Assembly (NCBI RefSeq): GCF_000426065.1
Contig: NZ_AUEQ01000006.1
Span: 310,001-374,000, forward strand
Direction: 5' to 3'
Source: Mycobacterium sp. URHD0025
Lineage (GTDB): Bacteria; Actinomycetota; Actinomycetes; Mycobacteriales; Mycobacteriaceae
DNA length: 64,000 nt
Both the position numbers and the translations under genes were made by a program. The number at the start of each line of letters is the position of its first letter. Position 1 is the first letter of the stretch. The notes beneath the pieces were generated by a model. It ran no database searches. It was given only the letters and a program-made list of their open reading frames with translations, and was not told the origin of the DNA. Positions 36,196 through 45,730 of the stretch are shown piece by piece.

Positions 36196-37638
36196 TCAGC
36201 CGACCGACGTTATCGAGGCCAGCTCCCCGGTGGACCGTCGGCTCAGCAGCATGCCGACTCCGAAGAACACCAGCGGCATCACACCGAAGATCGCCGCCAG
36301 GGTGGGAGTGCCACCGACCACCAATGTCAGGTTGGACACCACCAGCACCAGGGCCGCCGCCAGGGCGAGCGTCGCGAACGAGGCCAGCACCACCTTGCCG
36401 GTCGAGTTGCCGCGCCGGACGAAGAAGAGCACCACCGAGATCGTGGTCAGCAGCCACAGGAGTGCCAGGGCCAGGATGCCCAGGCCGCCGCCCGGTCCGA
36501 AGATCTGCAACACCGGGTCCAGCTGCAGCGCGGCGCAGATACCCATCACCACGAACGACGCCACGGTGATGACCAGCGAGGCGTTCGACGGAGAGCCGTG
36601 ACGCTCGTGCACCTTGCCGATCTTCTTCGGGAACACACCGCTCTGTCCCAGCACGAACGCGTACCGCGACGCGATGTTGTGGAACGCGAGGGCACACGCG
36701 AAGACACTGACCGACCACAGGATGGTGTTCAGATCACGGCCGACCATGCCGAGGTACTTGCCCGCGGTGTTCACCATGAAGTTGTCGGGGTCGTCGGTGG
36801 CCAGCTGGATGGCATCGTGCCCGCCGTTGCCCTCGACGAGAGCCCAGCTGGTGAAGGCGTAGAAGACCGCGACGATGCCCACCGCCCAGTAGGTGGCCCG
36901 GGGCACCGTGCGATCGGGGTCCTTGGCCTCGTCCCGGAAGACCGCGGTCGCCTCGACACCCACGAATCCCCACAGGGCGTACAGCAGCGCGATGCCGAAT
37001 CCACCGGCGATGCCCTGCGGCGTGAACGAGTCGCCGGTGAGGCCGTGCTCGCCGCCGCGCACCACGATGACGAGGTCGACCACCATGAGGATCGCGACCT
37101 CGGACACCAGGAAGACACCGAGCACCTTGGCGCTGAGGTCGATGTCGCGGTACCCGAGCCAGGCGACGGCCGCCAGTACCAGCCCGGTCAGCAGCCACCA
37201 GGGGAGGTCGGGACCACCGAACCGCGTGATGAGTTCGTTGAGGATGACGCCGTCGTAGGCGGCCACCGCGATCAGGGTCGCCATGTAGGCCGGCAGTGCC
37301 AGCACGGCGGCCCCGGTACCGGCCGCCCGGCCGAGCGACTCACGAATGTAGGCGTAGAAGGCGCCGGCGTCGGTGACGTACTTGGACATCGCGATGAAGC
37401 TGGCCGCGAACAGTCCGAAGATGACACCGGCGACGATGAAGGCGACCGGGATGCCGGTGGTGTTGCCCAACGCCATCGCGATCGGCACGTTGCCGCCGAT
37501 GGTCGACAGCGGCGCCGAGGCGGCCACGACCATCAGCACGATGGCGGGCACACCGAGGTGCCCGCGCAGTTTGGCCGGACGGTCGTCCGATGTCGTATCA
37601 GGTGTGGGCTGGTGGCCCGCGTTGACAACCTCGGTCAT
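36196..37638 (-). CDS. APC-superfamily amino acid/amine permease
   Basis: A 480-residue permease with about twelve helices. The start region GVPAIVLMVVAASAPLSTIG, then NVPIAMALGNTTGIPVAF and AFYAYIRESLGR, is typical of APC transporters in actinobacteria. ATG 37638 follows TTAGGAGG, a near-ideal Shine-Dalgarno. It is divergent from the dehydratase gene with 246 bases between. The same locus logic (permease plus B12-dependent eliminase) occurs for ethanolamine and amino-alcohols, so the substrate may be an amine or amino-alcohol rather than a neutral diol; this is inference. Confidence 0.88.
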   Translation of the reverse strand: MTEVVNAGHQPTPDTTSDDRPAKLRGHLGVPAIVLMVVAASAPLSTIGGNVPIAMALGNTTGIPVAFIVAGVIFGLFAASFIAMSKYVTDAGAFYAYIRESLGRAAGTGAAVLALPAYMATLIAVAAYDGVILNELITRFGGPDLPWWLLTGLVLAAVAWLGYRDIDLSAKVLGVFLVSEVAILMVVDLVIVVRGGEHGLTGDSFTPQGIAGGFGIALLYALWGFVGVEATAVFRDEAKDPDRTVPRATYWAVGIVAVFYAFTSWALVEGNGGHDAIQLATDDPDNFMVNTAGKYLGMVGRDLNTILWSVSVFACALAFHNIASRYAFVLGQSGVFPKKIGKVHERHGSPSNASLVITVASFVVMGICAALQLDPVLQIFGPGGGLGILALALLWLLTTISVVLFFVRRGNSTGKVVLASFATLALAAALVLVVSNLTLVVGGTPTLAAIFGVMPLVFFGVGMLLSRRSTGELASITSVG

Positions 37639-37740
37639 TGGGTTGATTCCTCCTAACTGCCGGTCGCAGGTGGCGGCCGGGTGAAGTCCGGGGCAAGTTT
37701 GCGAGAACCACGGGCCGCTCCGCCAGCGCAGTCGATCAGT

Positions 37741-37803
37741 TTCCAACACCTTGTTGTAAGCCAGTTCACATCGGCCGCGCCGGTGTCACACACATTGTTG
37801 GAA
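37741..37803. promoter_or_regulatory. Candidate PucR operators in the permease / dehydratase divergent region
   Basis: CAACA (37744) and TGTTG (37752) form a perfect 5+3+5 palindrome at 37744-37756. The larger arm TTCCAACA at 37741-37748 is repeated as its exact complement TGTTGGAA at 37796-37803. The two arms are 55 bases apart, start to start. They lie in the only gap shared by both divergent operons, consistent with a looped or paired regulator site. Assignment to the PucR protein is inferred. Confidence 0.5.
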
Positions 37804-37884
37804 GGTGCCGGGCGGGCGTTGTTTCCGTCGCCGCATTCGGTCGATGCTTGGCCGGTCACGCGACAGAGAGGTACGACGACCGCC

Positions 37885-40158
37885 ATGAACCCGGACAGCA
37901 GCGAAACCGAGCAGGATCACCGGCTGGGGCGCATCCGGCTGCTGGATGAGCAGCGCGTCAACCTGGATGGATTCGCCCAGGCGGACCCCGAGCTGGGCAT
38001 GATCTCGCACCTGTCGCCCCACGACCCGGAACCGTCGTGGAAGGTGGCCGCCGACGGCACCGTGCTGGAGATGGATTCGAAGGCGGCCGCCGACTTCGAC
38101 ACCATCGACGAGTTCATCGTCCGCTACGCCGTCGACCCGGCGGAGGCACCGCGGTCGATGGCGATGAGTGAGATCGAGCTGGCCCGGATGATCGTCGACT
38201 CGGCTGTGCCGCGCGAAGAGGTGCTGCGCGTCTGCGGCGGACTGACCCCGGCGAAGATGGCCCGGGTGGTGGCGATGCTGCAGCCCGTCGAGATCCAGAT
38301 GGCGATGATGAAGATGCGGGCCCGCCGCACCCCCGCGAACCAGGCCCATGTCACCAACCGCCTCGACGACCCCTTGCTCATCGCGGCCGACGCCGCCACC
38401 GCCGTCGTGTACGGGTTCCGGGAACTGGAAGCCACCGTCCCGGTGCTCGACGACGCCCCGGCCGTCGCGGTGGGTCTGCTGATCGGTTCCCAGGTGCCGG
38501 CGCCGGGCGCGCTGACGCAGTGCTCCGTCGAGGAGGCACGCGAGCTGGAACTCGGGGTGCGCGGACTGGTGTCCTATGCCGAGACGGTGTCGGTGTACGG
38601 CACCGAGCAGGTCTTCACCGACGGTGACGACACTCCGTGGTCGAAGGCGTTTCTCACCTCGTCCTACGCGTCCCGCGGTATCAAGATGCGGCTGTCCAGC
38701 GGGGCGGGCTCGGAGGTGCTGATGGGCCAGGCCGAGCGCAAGTCGATGAACTACCTGGAGTCCCGCTGTGTCGCCCTGGCCAAAGGTATTGGCGCACAGG
38801 GTGTTCAGAACGGCGGTATCGACGGCGCCTCGATCACCGCGTCGGTGCCGGGCGGTGTCCGCGAGCTCATCGCCGAGAACCTGATGGTCATGCTGCGCGG
38901 GCTCGAATCCTGCAGCGGAAACGACTCGCTGGTGTCCGAGTCGACGATGCGGCGAACCAGCCGGACCTTGCCGGTGCTGTTGTCGGGGTCGGATTTCATC
39001 TTCTCCGGTTTCGGTTCGGTGGTGGCCTACGACAACATGTTCGGGCCGTCCAACTTCAATGCCGCCGACCTCGACGACTATCTCGTGATGCAGCGCGACT
39101 GGGGCGTCGACGGCGGGCTGCGGTCGGTGGACCCGACCACCCTGGAAGCCATGCGCCGCCAGGCCGCCGAAGCCACCCGGGCGGTGTTCGAATACCTGGG
39201 GCTCGCCGATTTCGACGACGACCATGTGGAAGCCGTTGTCGGGGCGGAGGGTTCCAAGGATCTACCCGCCACCGACGGGGTGAAGGTGCTCAGTGCCGCC
39301 AGGATGATCGAGCAGTCGGGCCTGACGGTGCTCGACATCGTCGCCGCGCTCGCCGAGACGGGTTTCACCGATATCGCCGAGCGGGTCCTGGGTATGGCCA
39401 AGGCGCGCGTCACCGGTGACTACCTGCAGACCGCGGCGATCTTCGACGAGCAGATGAATGTGCTGTCGGCCCTGCAGGATCCGAACGACTACCGCGGCCC
39501 CGGCACCGGATACCGGCCGACGGCGGAGCGCCAGGCCCAGATCGACGCGGTGCGGCAGGCGCGGTCGGTGACCGACCTGGTCAAGGAGCAGGCGACCTTC
39601 GCCGATCCGGATCGGATGATCGTGCGGGGCCCTGCGAGCGTGGGCGACGATCCCCGCGAAGTGGTCATCGGCGTGTCTCCCGCCTTGGGTGTCAAGCTGT
39701 TTCGCACCTTGTCGGGGATGGTGGTCTACGACGCGCTGGAACAGATCCTGGCCGGGCTGGAGGAGGAGCAGTGCGTGCCGCGCCTGGTCCGGATCGCCGA
39801 CTCCGTGGATCTCGGAGTGATCGGTAAATCGGCGGCCCGGCTGTCCGGATCCGGCATCGGTGTCGGGCTGCAGGCCAAGGGCACCACGCTGATTCACCGC
39901 CGCGATCTTCCGCCGCTCGCGAACCTCGAATTGCTCAGTGTCGCACCGCTGATCACGCCGGAGATGTACCGGCTGATCGGGATCAACGCCGGCAGGCACG
40001 CCAAGGGCACGACACCTGCCCCGATGCGTAACGCGTACACCGACGAGGCGATCACCGCCCGGTACCACACCCGCGTGGTGTCGATGGTGGCCATCGAGCG
40101 GTCCGAATCGGAGCGCGACGATCGCGGCGTCAACATGGAATTGGAGCTCAAGCGATGA
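37885..40158 (+). CDS. B12-dependent diol/glycerol dehydratase, fused large and medium subunits (PduC-PduD-like)
   Basis: A 757-residue chain. Residues 1 to about 555 match the large subunit of adenosylcobalamin-dependent diol dehydratases: MKMRARRTPANQAHVTNRL (His155), TQCSVEEARELELGVRGLVS, YAETVSVYGTEQVFTDGDDT, PWSKAFLTSSYASRG and FIFSGFGSVVAYDNMFGPSN. About 590-715 match the medium subunit (REVVIGVSPALGVKLFRTLS, SARLSGSGIGVGLQ-like and HRRDLPPLANLELLSVAPLI). In enteric bacteria these are separate proteins of about 554 and 224 residues. ATG 37885 gives a sensible start. The enzyme would turn a 1,2-diol or glycerol into an aldehyde. The small subunit follows with an ATGA overlap. Confidence 0.93.
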   Translation: MNPDSSETEQDHRLGRIRLLDEQRVNLDGFAQADPELGMISHLSPHDPEPSWKVAADGTVLEMDSKAAADFDTIDEFIVRYAVDPAEAPRSMAMSEIELARMIVDSAVPREEVLRVCGGLTPAKMARVVAMLQPVEIQMAMMKMRARRTPANQAHVTNRLDDPLLIAADAATAVVYGFRELEATVPVLDDAPAVAVGLLIGSQVPAPGALTQCSVEEARELELGVRGLVSYAETVSVYGTEQVFTDGDDTPWSKAFLTSSYASRGIKMRLSSGAGSEVLMGQAERKSMNYLESRCVALAKGIGAQGVQNGGIDGASITASVPGGVRELIAENLMVMLRGLESCSGNDSLVSESTMRRTSRTLPVLLSGSDFIFSGFGSVVAYDNMFGPSNFNAADLDDYLVMQRDWGVDGGLRSVDPTTLEAMRRQAAEATRAVFEYLGLADFDDDHVEAVVGAEGSKDLPATDGVKVLSAARMIEQSGLTVLDIVAALAETGFTDIAERVLGMAKARVTGDYLQTAAIFDEQMNVLSALQDPNDYRGPGTGYRPTAERQAQIDAVRQARSVTDLVKEQATFADPDRMIVRGPASVGDDPREVVIGVSPALGVKLFRTLSGMVVYDALEQILAGLEEEQCVPRLVRIADSVDLGVIGKSAARLSGSGIGVGLQAKGTTLIHRRDLPPLANLELLSVAPLITPEMYRLIGINAGRHAKGTTPAPMRNAYTDEAITARYHTRVVSMVAIERSESERDDRGVNMELELKR

Positions 40159-40514
40159 TGGTCACCGCACACTCGGGCCGCAACCTCGCCGAGGTGACGG
40201 TCGAGGCCGCCCGCAACGGCGATCTGGTGCTCGACGACATCAGGGTGAGCCGCGAAACCCTGCTGGCACAAGCAGATATCGCGGAGCGATCCGGGTCCCT
40301 GCAGCTGGCGATGAACCTGCGGCGGGCCGCCGAGATGACCGCGCTCAGCTCGGAGGAGATGCTGACCGCGTACGAGGCGTTGCGGCCCCACCGGTCGAGC
40401 TTCGCCGAGCTCGAAGAATTGGCGCAACGCCTCGCGGAGCGCGACGCGCCGACCTGTGCGGCGCTCGTCCGGGAGGCGGCGACGGCCTACCAGCGGCGCG
40501 GCCTGCTGCGGTGA
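40155..40514 (+). CDS. Diol/glycerol dehydratase small subunit (PduE-like)
   Basis: A 119-residue protein, shorter than the enteric small subunit (about 173) mainly by lacking the N-terminal extension that targets PduE to microcompartments. The conserved part is DLVLDDIRVSRETLLAQADI, QLAMNLRRAAEMTALSSEEM and ALRPHRSSFAELEELAQRL. It is coupled by a four-base overlap to the fused subunit and to the reactivase, so stoichiometric production is expected. Absence of a targeting tail fits the absence of shell genes. Confidence 0.9.
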   Translation: MMVTAHSGRNLAEVTVEAARNGDLVLDDIRVSRETLLAQADIAERSGSLQLAMNLRRAAEMTALSSEEMLTAYEALRPHRSSFAELEELAQRLAERDAPTCAALVREAATAYQRRGLLR

Positions 40515-42178
40515 CCGTCTGGGCCGGTGTCGACATCGGCAACTCCACCACCGAGGTGGTGCTCTGCCGGATGGACGACGGACTCGAGATTCTCGCCAGT
40601 GCCCGCACTCCGACCCGGGGCGGCAAGGGCTCGTCGCGGGCGGTCCAGGGTGCTGCACAGTTGGTGCGGCGCCTGGCCGAGACGCATGGGCTGGTGATCG
40701 ACAGGGCGGCGTTCGCCCCGACCCCGCCCGTGCAGTCGACCGTCGAACAGGTCCAACTGGAAACACGTCGAACGGGCAGGCTGGCGATCGTCACCCGGTC
40801 GGCGGCCACCACCGCGGGTGATGCGGTGGGTGTGGGGCGGCCGGTTCCGGTCGAGTGCCTCGCTGACGTCGAGCCGGGCCGCCCGGTGATCGCCTGCGCG
40901 ACGGCGCAATGGGGTTACCGTGAGGTTGCGCTGCGCGTGAATGAGGCTGTGGCACAGGGGTGCGACGTCACGGCGGTGCTGACGGCCAACGATGAGGCCG
41001 TGCTGGTGTCGAATCGGCTGAGTACGGCGCTGCCCGTTGTCGACGACGTCGACGTCACGGCGCTGCTGTCGGCGGCCCGCGTCGCAGTCGAAGTGCGCCA
41101 GGGCATCGCACCACTGCAACGGCTCACCGATCCCTTCTGGCTCGCCGATGTGTTCGGCTTGAGCGAGGCCGAGCGGGCCGACGCGCGGGTGATCGCTGAT
41201 CAGCTCTTCGACAGTGCCTGCGCGGTGGTCTGCCTCGGTGATGCCGACCCGGCGGTTTCCTCGCCCGTCGTGCGGCCCGCAGGGGAGGGTGCCCACGTGG
41301 TCCGCCTTGCCGACATTGCGGCGCAGGCCAATTCACGCCGTGGATCGGTCGCCGTGGACAGCCTGGTGATGGCGAGCATGGGTGGGACGCAGGAACCGCC
41401 GGCGGGAGCCGACGAGCTGGCGCGCGCGTTGGGCGTACCGGTGACGCGGGTCGATTCGGAGGCTGCGGCGGCCCGCGTCGGCGCCCTCACCACTCCCGGG
41501 ATCACCCCGGATGTCGTGGTGGTGGATGTCGGCGGCGGCACCGTCGACGTCGTGTCCGACGAAGCCCGCATCGTGCTGCCGGGGGCGGGACAGCTGCTGA
41601 CCGCGGCGACGGCCACCGCGCTGGACATCTCCCGAAGCGCCGCGGAATACGCCAAACGTGCCGAGGCGGTCACGGCCGTCACTGTCCAGCTGATCGAGGA
41701 CGAACACGGCCGGCGGCAGTTCTTGGACACGCCGGTCAGCGGCCGGTGCAGTGGATGGCTGCTGACGGCGGCCCCCAGCGGTTGGCTGCCCTTCACGTCC
41801 CGGCTGTCGGGCGCCGAGTGGCGCAGCTGGCGCCTGGCGGCCAAACGACAGGTCATCGGCGGCAATGTGATGCGGGGCATCGAGCAGGCGGCCCCCGGAG
41901 TGAGCGGGGTGCTGCTTGTCGGAGGCGGCGCGAGTGACGACGAACTGGTTCGTGCGGTCAGCGAACAGCTCGGTCACCACGTGAGTGTGGGACGTGGAAA
42001 CGTGGCCGGTCAGCTGGGGCACCGGTTCGCGGTGGCCTACGGATTGGTGGCCATGGCGACGCGGACGGCCGACGGCTCGCAGCGGGATGAAGAGCTGGAC
42101 CGGGTCGACCGGTCAGGCGGCAGCGTGAATGCGCACGACGTGGATGTCGCTGGTGAACACCTGGGCGCCGGTGGGTAG
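40511..42178 (+). CDS. Diol dehydratase reactivase, large (ATPase) subunit, DdrA/PduG-like
   Basis: A 555-residue ASKHA-fold chaperone that exchanges damaged cobalamin on the dehydratase with ATP. The start VWAGVDIGNSTTEVVLC is the phosphate-1 loop; DVVVVDVGGGTVDVVS is the second; VLLVGGGASDDELVRAVSE follows. Klebsiella DdrA is about 610. GTG 40511 overlaps the small-subunit stop. The small reactivase subunit DdrB/PduH (about 125 residues) is not found downstream. The 3' end overlaps the HNH gene by 66 bases. Confidence 0.9.
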   Translation: MTVWAGVDIGNSTTEVVLCRMDDGLEILASARTPTRGGKGSSRAVQGAAQLVRRLAETHGLVIDRAAFAPTPPVQSTVEQVQLETRRTGRLAIVTRSAATTAGDAVGVGRPVPVECLADVEPGRPVIACATAQWGYREVALRVNEAVAQGCDVTAVLTANDEAVLVSNRLSTALPVVDDVDVTALLSAARVAVEVRQGIAPLQRLTDPFWLADVFGLSEAERADARVIADQLFDSACAVVCLGDADPAVSSPVVRPAGEGAHVVRLADIAAQANSRRGSVAVDSLVMASMGGTQEPPAGADELARALGVPVTRVDSEAAAARVGALTTPGITPDVVVVDVGGGTVDVVSDEARIVLPGAGQLLTAATATALDISRSAAEYAKRAEAVTAVTVQLIEDEHGRRQFLDTPVSGRCSGWLLTAAPSGWLPFTSRLSGAEWRSWRLAAKRQVIGGNVMRGIEQAAPGVSGVLLVGGGASDDELVRAVSEQLGHHVSVGRGNVAGQLGHRFAVAYGLVAMATRTADGSQRDEELDRVDRSGGSVNAHDVDVAGEHLGAGG

Positions 42179-43405
42179 CGGCGGGGCGGTACTTCGATAG
42201 GTCCGGCCGGTCGGCGTGGTGAGTTCTGTGGTGTGCCGGCCGTAACCGTCGTAGGTGGTCGCGGTCTGCCACCCGGGGCTTTCCTTTGCGTAATTGCAGC
42301 GTTCGCAAAGCCCTTGCCCGTTGACGGAGGTGGTCGCGCCACCGTCGGCGTGCCGGGCGATGTGGTCGATGTGCCGGATGGGGGCGTCGCAATACGGCGT
42401 GCGGCACTTTTGGTCACGCATGGCGATCAGCCAGCGCAGCCCCTTGGGGAACGCCCGGGCGGTGGACTCCATGGCGACCAGGTTGCCGGTGGCCGGATTG
42501 GCGTAGAGCTTGCGCACCGCGGCCTCGGCCTGGGGGTCCAGCAGCGCCGCCAAGGCCATCTGTCGGGCCACCTCTGCCGGGATGGGGCCGTATCCCTGCA
42601 GCACCGCCGGTTCGGAACCCTGGGCCAACAAGCTCTCGTCGGAGACCACCAGATTGAGCGCGACCGGGACCGCGGCTTCGACCTCACGCCCGGTGACCCG
42701 TCGGTAGAAGGCATCGGCCATCAACGGGCCTCGCCCCTCGCATCCACCTCCGGCGGCGATCGAGGCGGCCCCGGCGGCGGCGGCCTCCGCCTGCAGCGCT
42801 TGATAGGCCGTAACGCCTTCTGCGGAGGTCAGCAGCGCCGTCACGTACGCCATGCCGTGCGGGGCCGGACGCAGCGTGACAGCGCGATCGCACTGATGGC
42901 GGCTGATGCGCGCCATCACCGCGTCGTGGTCGAGCCGAAAAGCCACCCGCCCGGCCTCAGCCTCAACCTTTTTGTCCCCCAGACCATCCAGCACGGCAGG
43001 ATCCGCGCACAATTCGGCGTCCATCGCGTGTCGATCTGCTGGTGAGAGGCAGGCGGCCTGGTCCGCGATGATCATCGCCCGGTCTTCGGTAAGCACGCCG
43101 GACTGCAGAGCCGCGAGCGTGTAGGGCATGTCGTCGACCAGGATCCTGGACATCTTCAGATACCTCGCCCCGTGCCAAGGGGAGGACTTGCGGGCCAGCC
43201 CTACCTCGGATGCCAGCCCTTGAGCGCGTCTGTCGGTAGGCACACCCTCAGCGGCCTTACGGGCGAGGCGCTTGGCTTCCAGCATCGCCGTCACTCTGGC
43301 CTGTGCCGCCGCAATGCCGGCGGTCGCGCGGGTCATCGCAGCTAGCTGGTCGACCAACGCCACCTCCGTGGCGTCGGGGTCGATGTTCCAACTAGCTTCG
43401 AACAT
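42113..43405 (-). CDS. DUF222 / 13E12-repeat HNH endonuclease
   Basis: A 430-residue protein of the mycobacterial 13E12 family: DUF222 in the first 300 residues (AQARVTAMLEAKRLARKAAE; SSPWHGARYLKMSRILVDDM) and a C-terminal HNH zinc/nuclease motif (CRTPYCDAPIRHIDHIARHA, then NGQGLCERCNYAKESPGW). ATG 43405 is 7 bases downstream of TATACT (43413-43418 on the minus strand), so the mRNA may be leaderless. These repeats are dispersed in mycobacterial genomes and behave like mobile or selfish elements. Here it separates the dehydratase island from groES. Confidence 0.9.
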   Translation of the reverse strand: MFEASWNIDPDATEVALVDQLAAMTRATAGIAAAQARVTAMLEAKRLARKAAEGVPTDRRAQGLASEVGLARKSSPWHGARYLKMSRILVDDMPYTLAALQSGVLTEDRAMIIADQAACLSPADRHAMDAELCADPAVLDGLGDKKVEAEAGRVAFRLDHDAVMARISRHQCDRAVTLRPAPHGMAYVTALLTSAEGVTAYQALQAEAAAAGAASIAAGGGCEGRGPLMADAFYRRVTGREVEAAVPVALNLVVSDESLLAQGSEPAVLQGYGPIPAEVARQMALAALLDPQAEAAVRKLYANPATGNLVAMESTARAFPKGLRWLIAMRDQKCRTPYCDAPIRHIDHIARHADGGATTSVNGQGLCERCNYAKESPGWQTATTYDGYGRHTTELTTPTGRTYRSTAPPLPTGAQVFTSDIHVVRIHAAA

Positions 43406-43495
43406 GTGTTCGAGTATAACACCGTTCACCGACTCGATCTTTTTGACAGGGGTTTCAGCCCATGGATGAGTTCGCGGGCGGCGCACAACCCACCC

Positions 43496-43529
43496 TTGAG
43501 TGCTAGCACTCGCATGTATAGAGTGCTAG
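43496..43529 (+). promoter_or_regulatory. groES promoter overlapped by a CIRCE (HrcA) element
   Basis: CTAGCACTC (43503-43511), nine bases, then GAGTGCTAG (43521-43529) is a perfect CIRCE operator for HrcA. The bases just before it (GAGTG at 43498) extend the left arm into a further GAGTGCTAGCACTC palindrome, giving three half-sites. TTGAGT (43496) and TAGAGT (43519) are spaced 17 bases and could be -35 and -10, so HrcA bound here would block the promoter. groES starts 137 bases downstream. Confidence 0.88.
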
Positions 43530-43665
43530 GTGGCACGCGGCCTACCCCAGCGCCGGCACCCGCGACGACGGAGCGAGGGCACGGACGCATGCCGAACACC
43601 TGGTTAACCCGAGGGCCCCGGAGCACACCGGGACTCGATACCCAAACAAGTGGAGGGCTTCCATC

Positions 43666-43965
43666 GTGGCAGTCAACATCAAGCCACTCGAGGACAAGAT
43701 CCTCGTTCAGGCCAATGCGGCCGAGACCACGACCGCTTCCGGTCTGGTCATCCCCGACACCGCCAAGGAAAAGCCGCAAGAAGGCACCGTCGTCGCAGTT
43801 GGCCCCGGCCGCTGGGATGAGGATGGCGAGAAGCGGATCCCCCTGGACGTTGCCGAGGGCGACACCGTCATCTACAGCAAGTACGGCGGCACCGAGATCA
43901 AGTACAACGGCGAGGAGTACCTGATCCTCTCCGCGCGCGACGTGCTGGCTGTCGTCGCCAAGTAG
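43666..43965 (+). CDS. groES: Co-chaperonin GroES
   Basis: A 99-residue Gro[22 protein letters not shown], the mobile loop [25 protein letters not shown] and the C-terminal [16 protein letters not shown] 43666 follows GTGGAGGG (43651). It caps the GroEL cavity during ATP-dependent folding. The groEL1 gene follows after 95 bases, and both are controlled from the CIRCE site. Ortholog of Rv3418c. Confidence 0.98.
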   Translation: MAVNIKPLEDKILVQANAAETTTASGLVIPDTAKEKPQEGTVVAVGPGRWDEDGEKRIPLDVAEGDTVIYSKYGGTEIKYNGEEYLILSARDVLAVVAK

Positions 43966-44021
43966 TTCCGTAAAGGACCTCGTGTAACCGCCCCGGAGAT
44001 CCCCGTGTTCAGTGCGGGTGA

Positions 44022-45680
<1,659 letters not shown>

Positions 45681-45696
45681 AAGTAGTCACGTGGAG

Positions 45697-45727
45697 CACC
45701 CCCGGTCTTGTTGACCGGGGGTGTTTT
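45697..45727 (+). terminator. Intrinsic terminator after groEL1
   Basis: A perfect 11-base stem, CACCCCCGGTC (45697-45707) with GACCGGGGGTG (45713-45723), loop TTGTT, followed by TTTT. It lies 16 bases after the groEL1 stop. The stem closes the gap before the convergent gene at 45731-47104 and may serve both strands. Its sequence is almost the same as the hairpin at 47517. Confidence 0.92.
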
Positions 45728-45730
45728 CGT

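Noticed and set aside
37639..37884. A cobalamin riboswitch upstream of the B12-dependent dehydratase
   Set aside because: A short CCGGGTGAAGTCCGG hairpin near 37677 resembles part of one riboswitch stem, but the B12 box and the rest of the core are absent and the region is too short.
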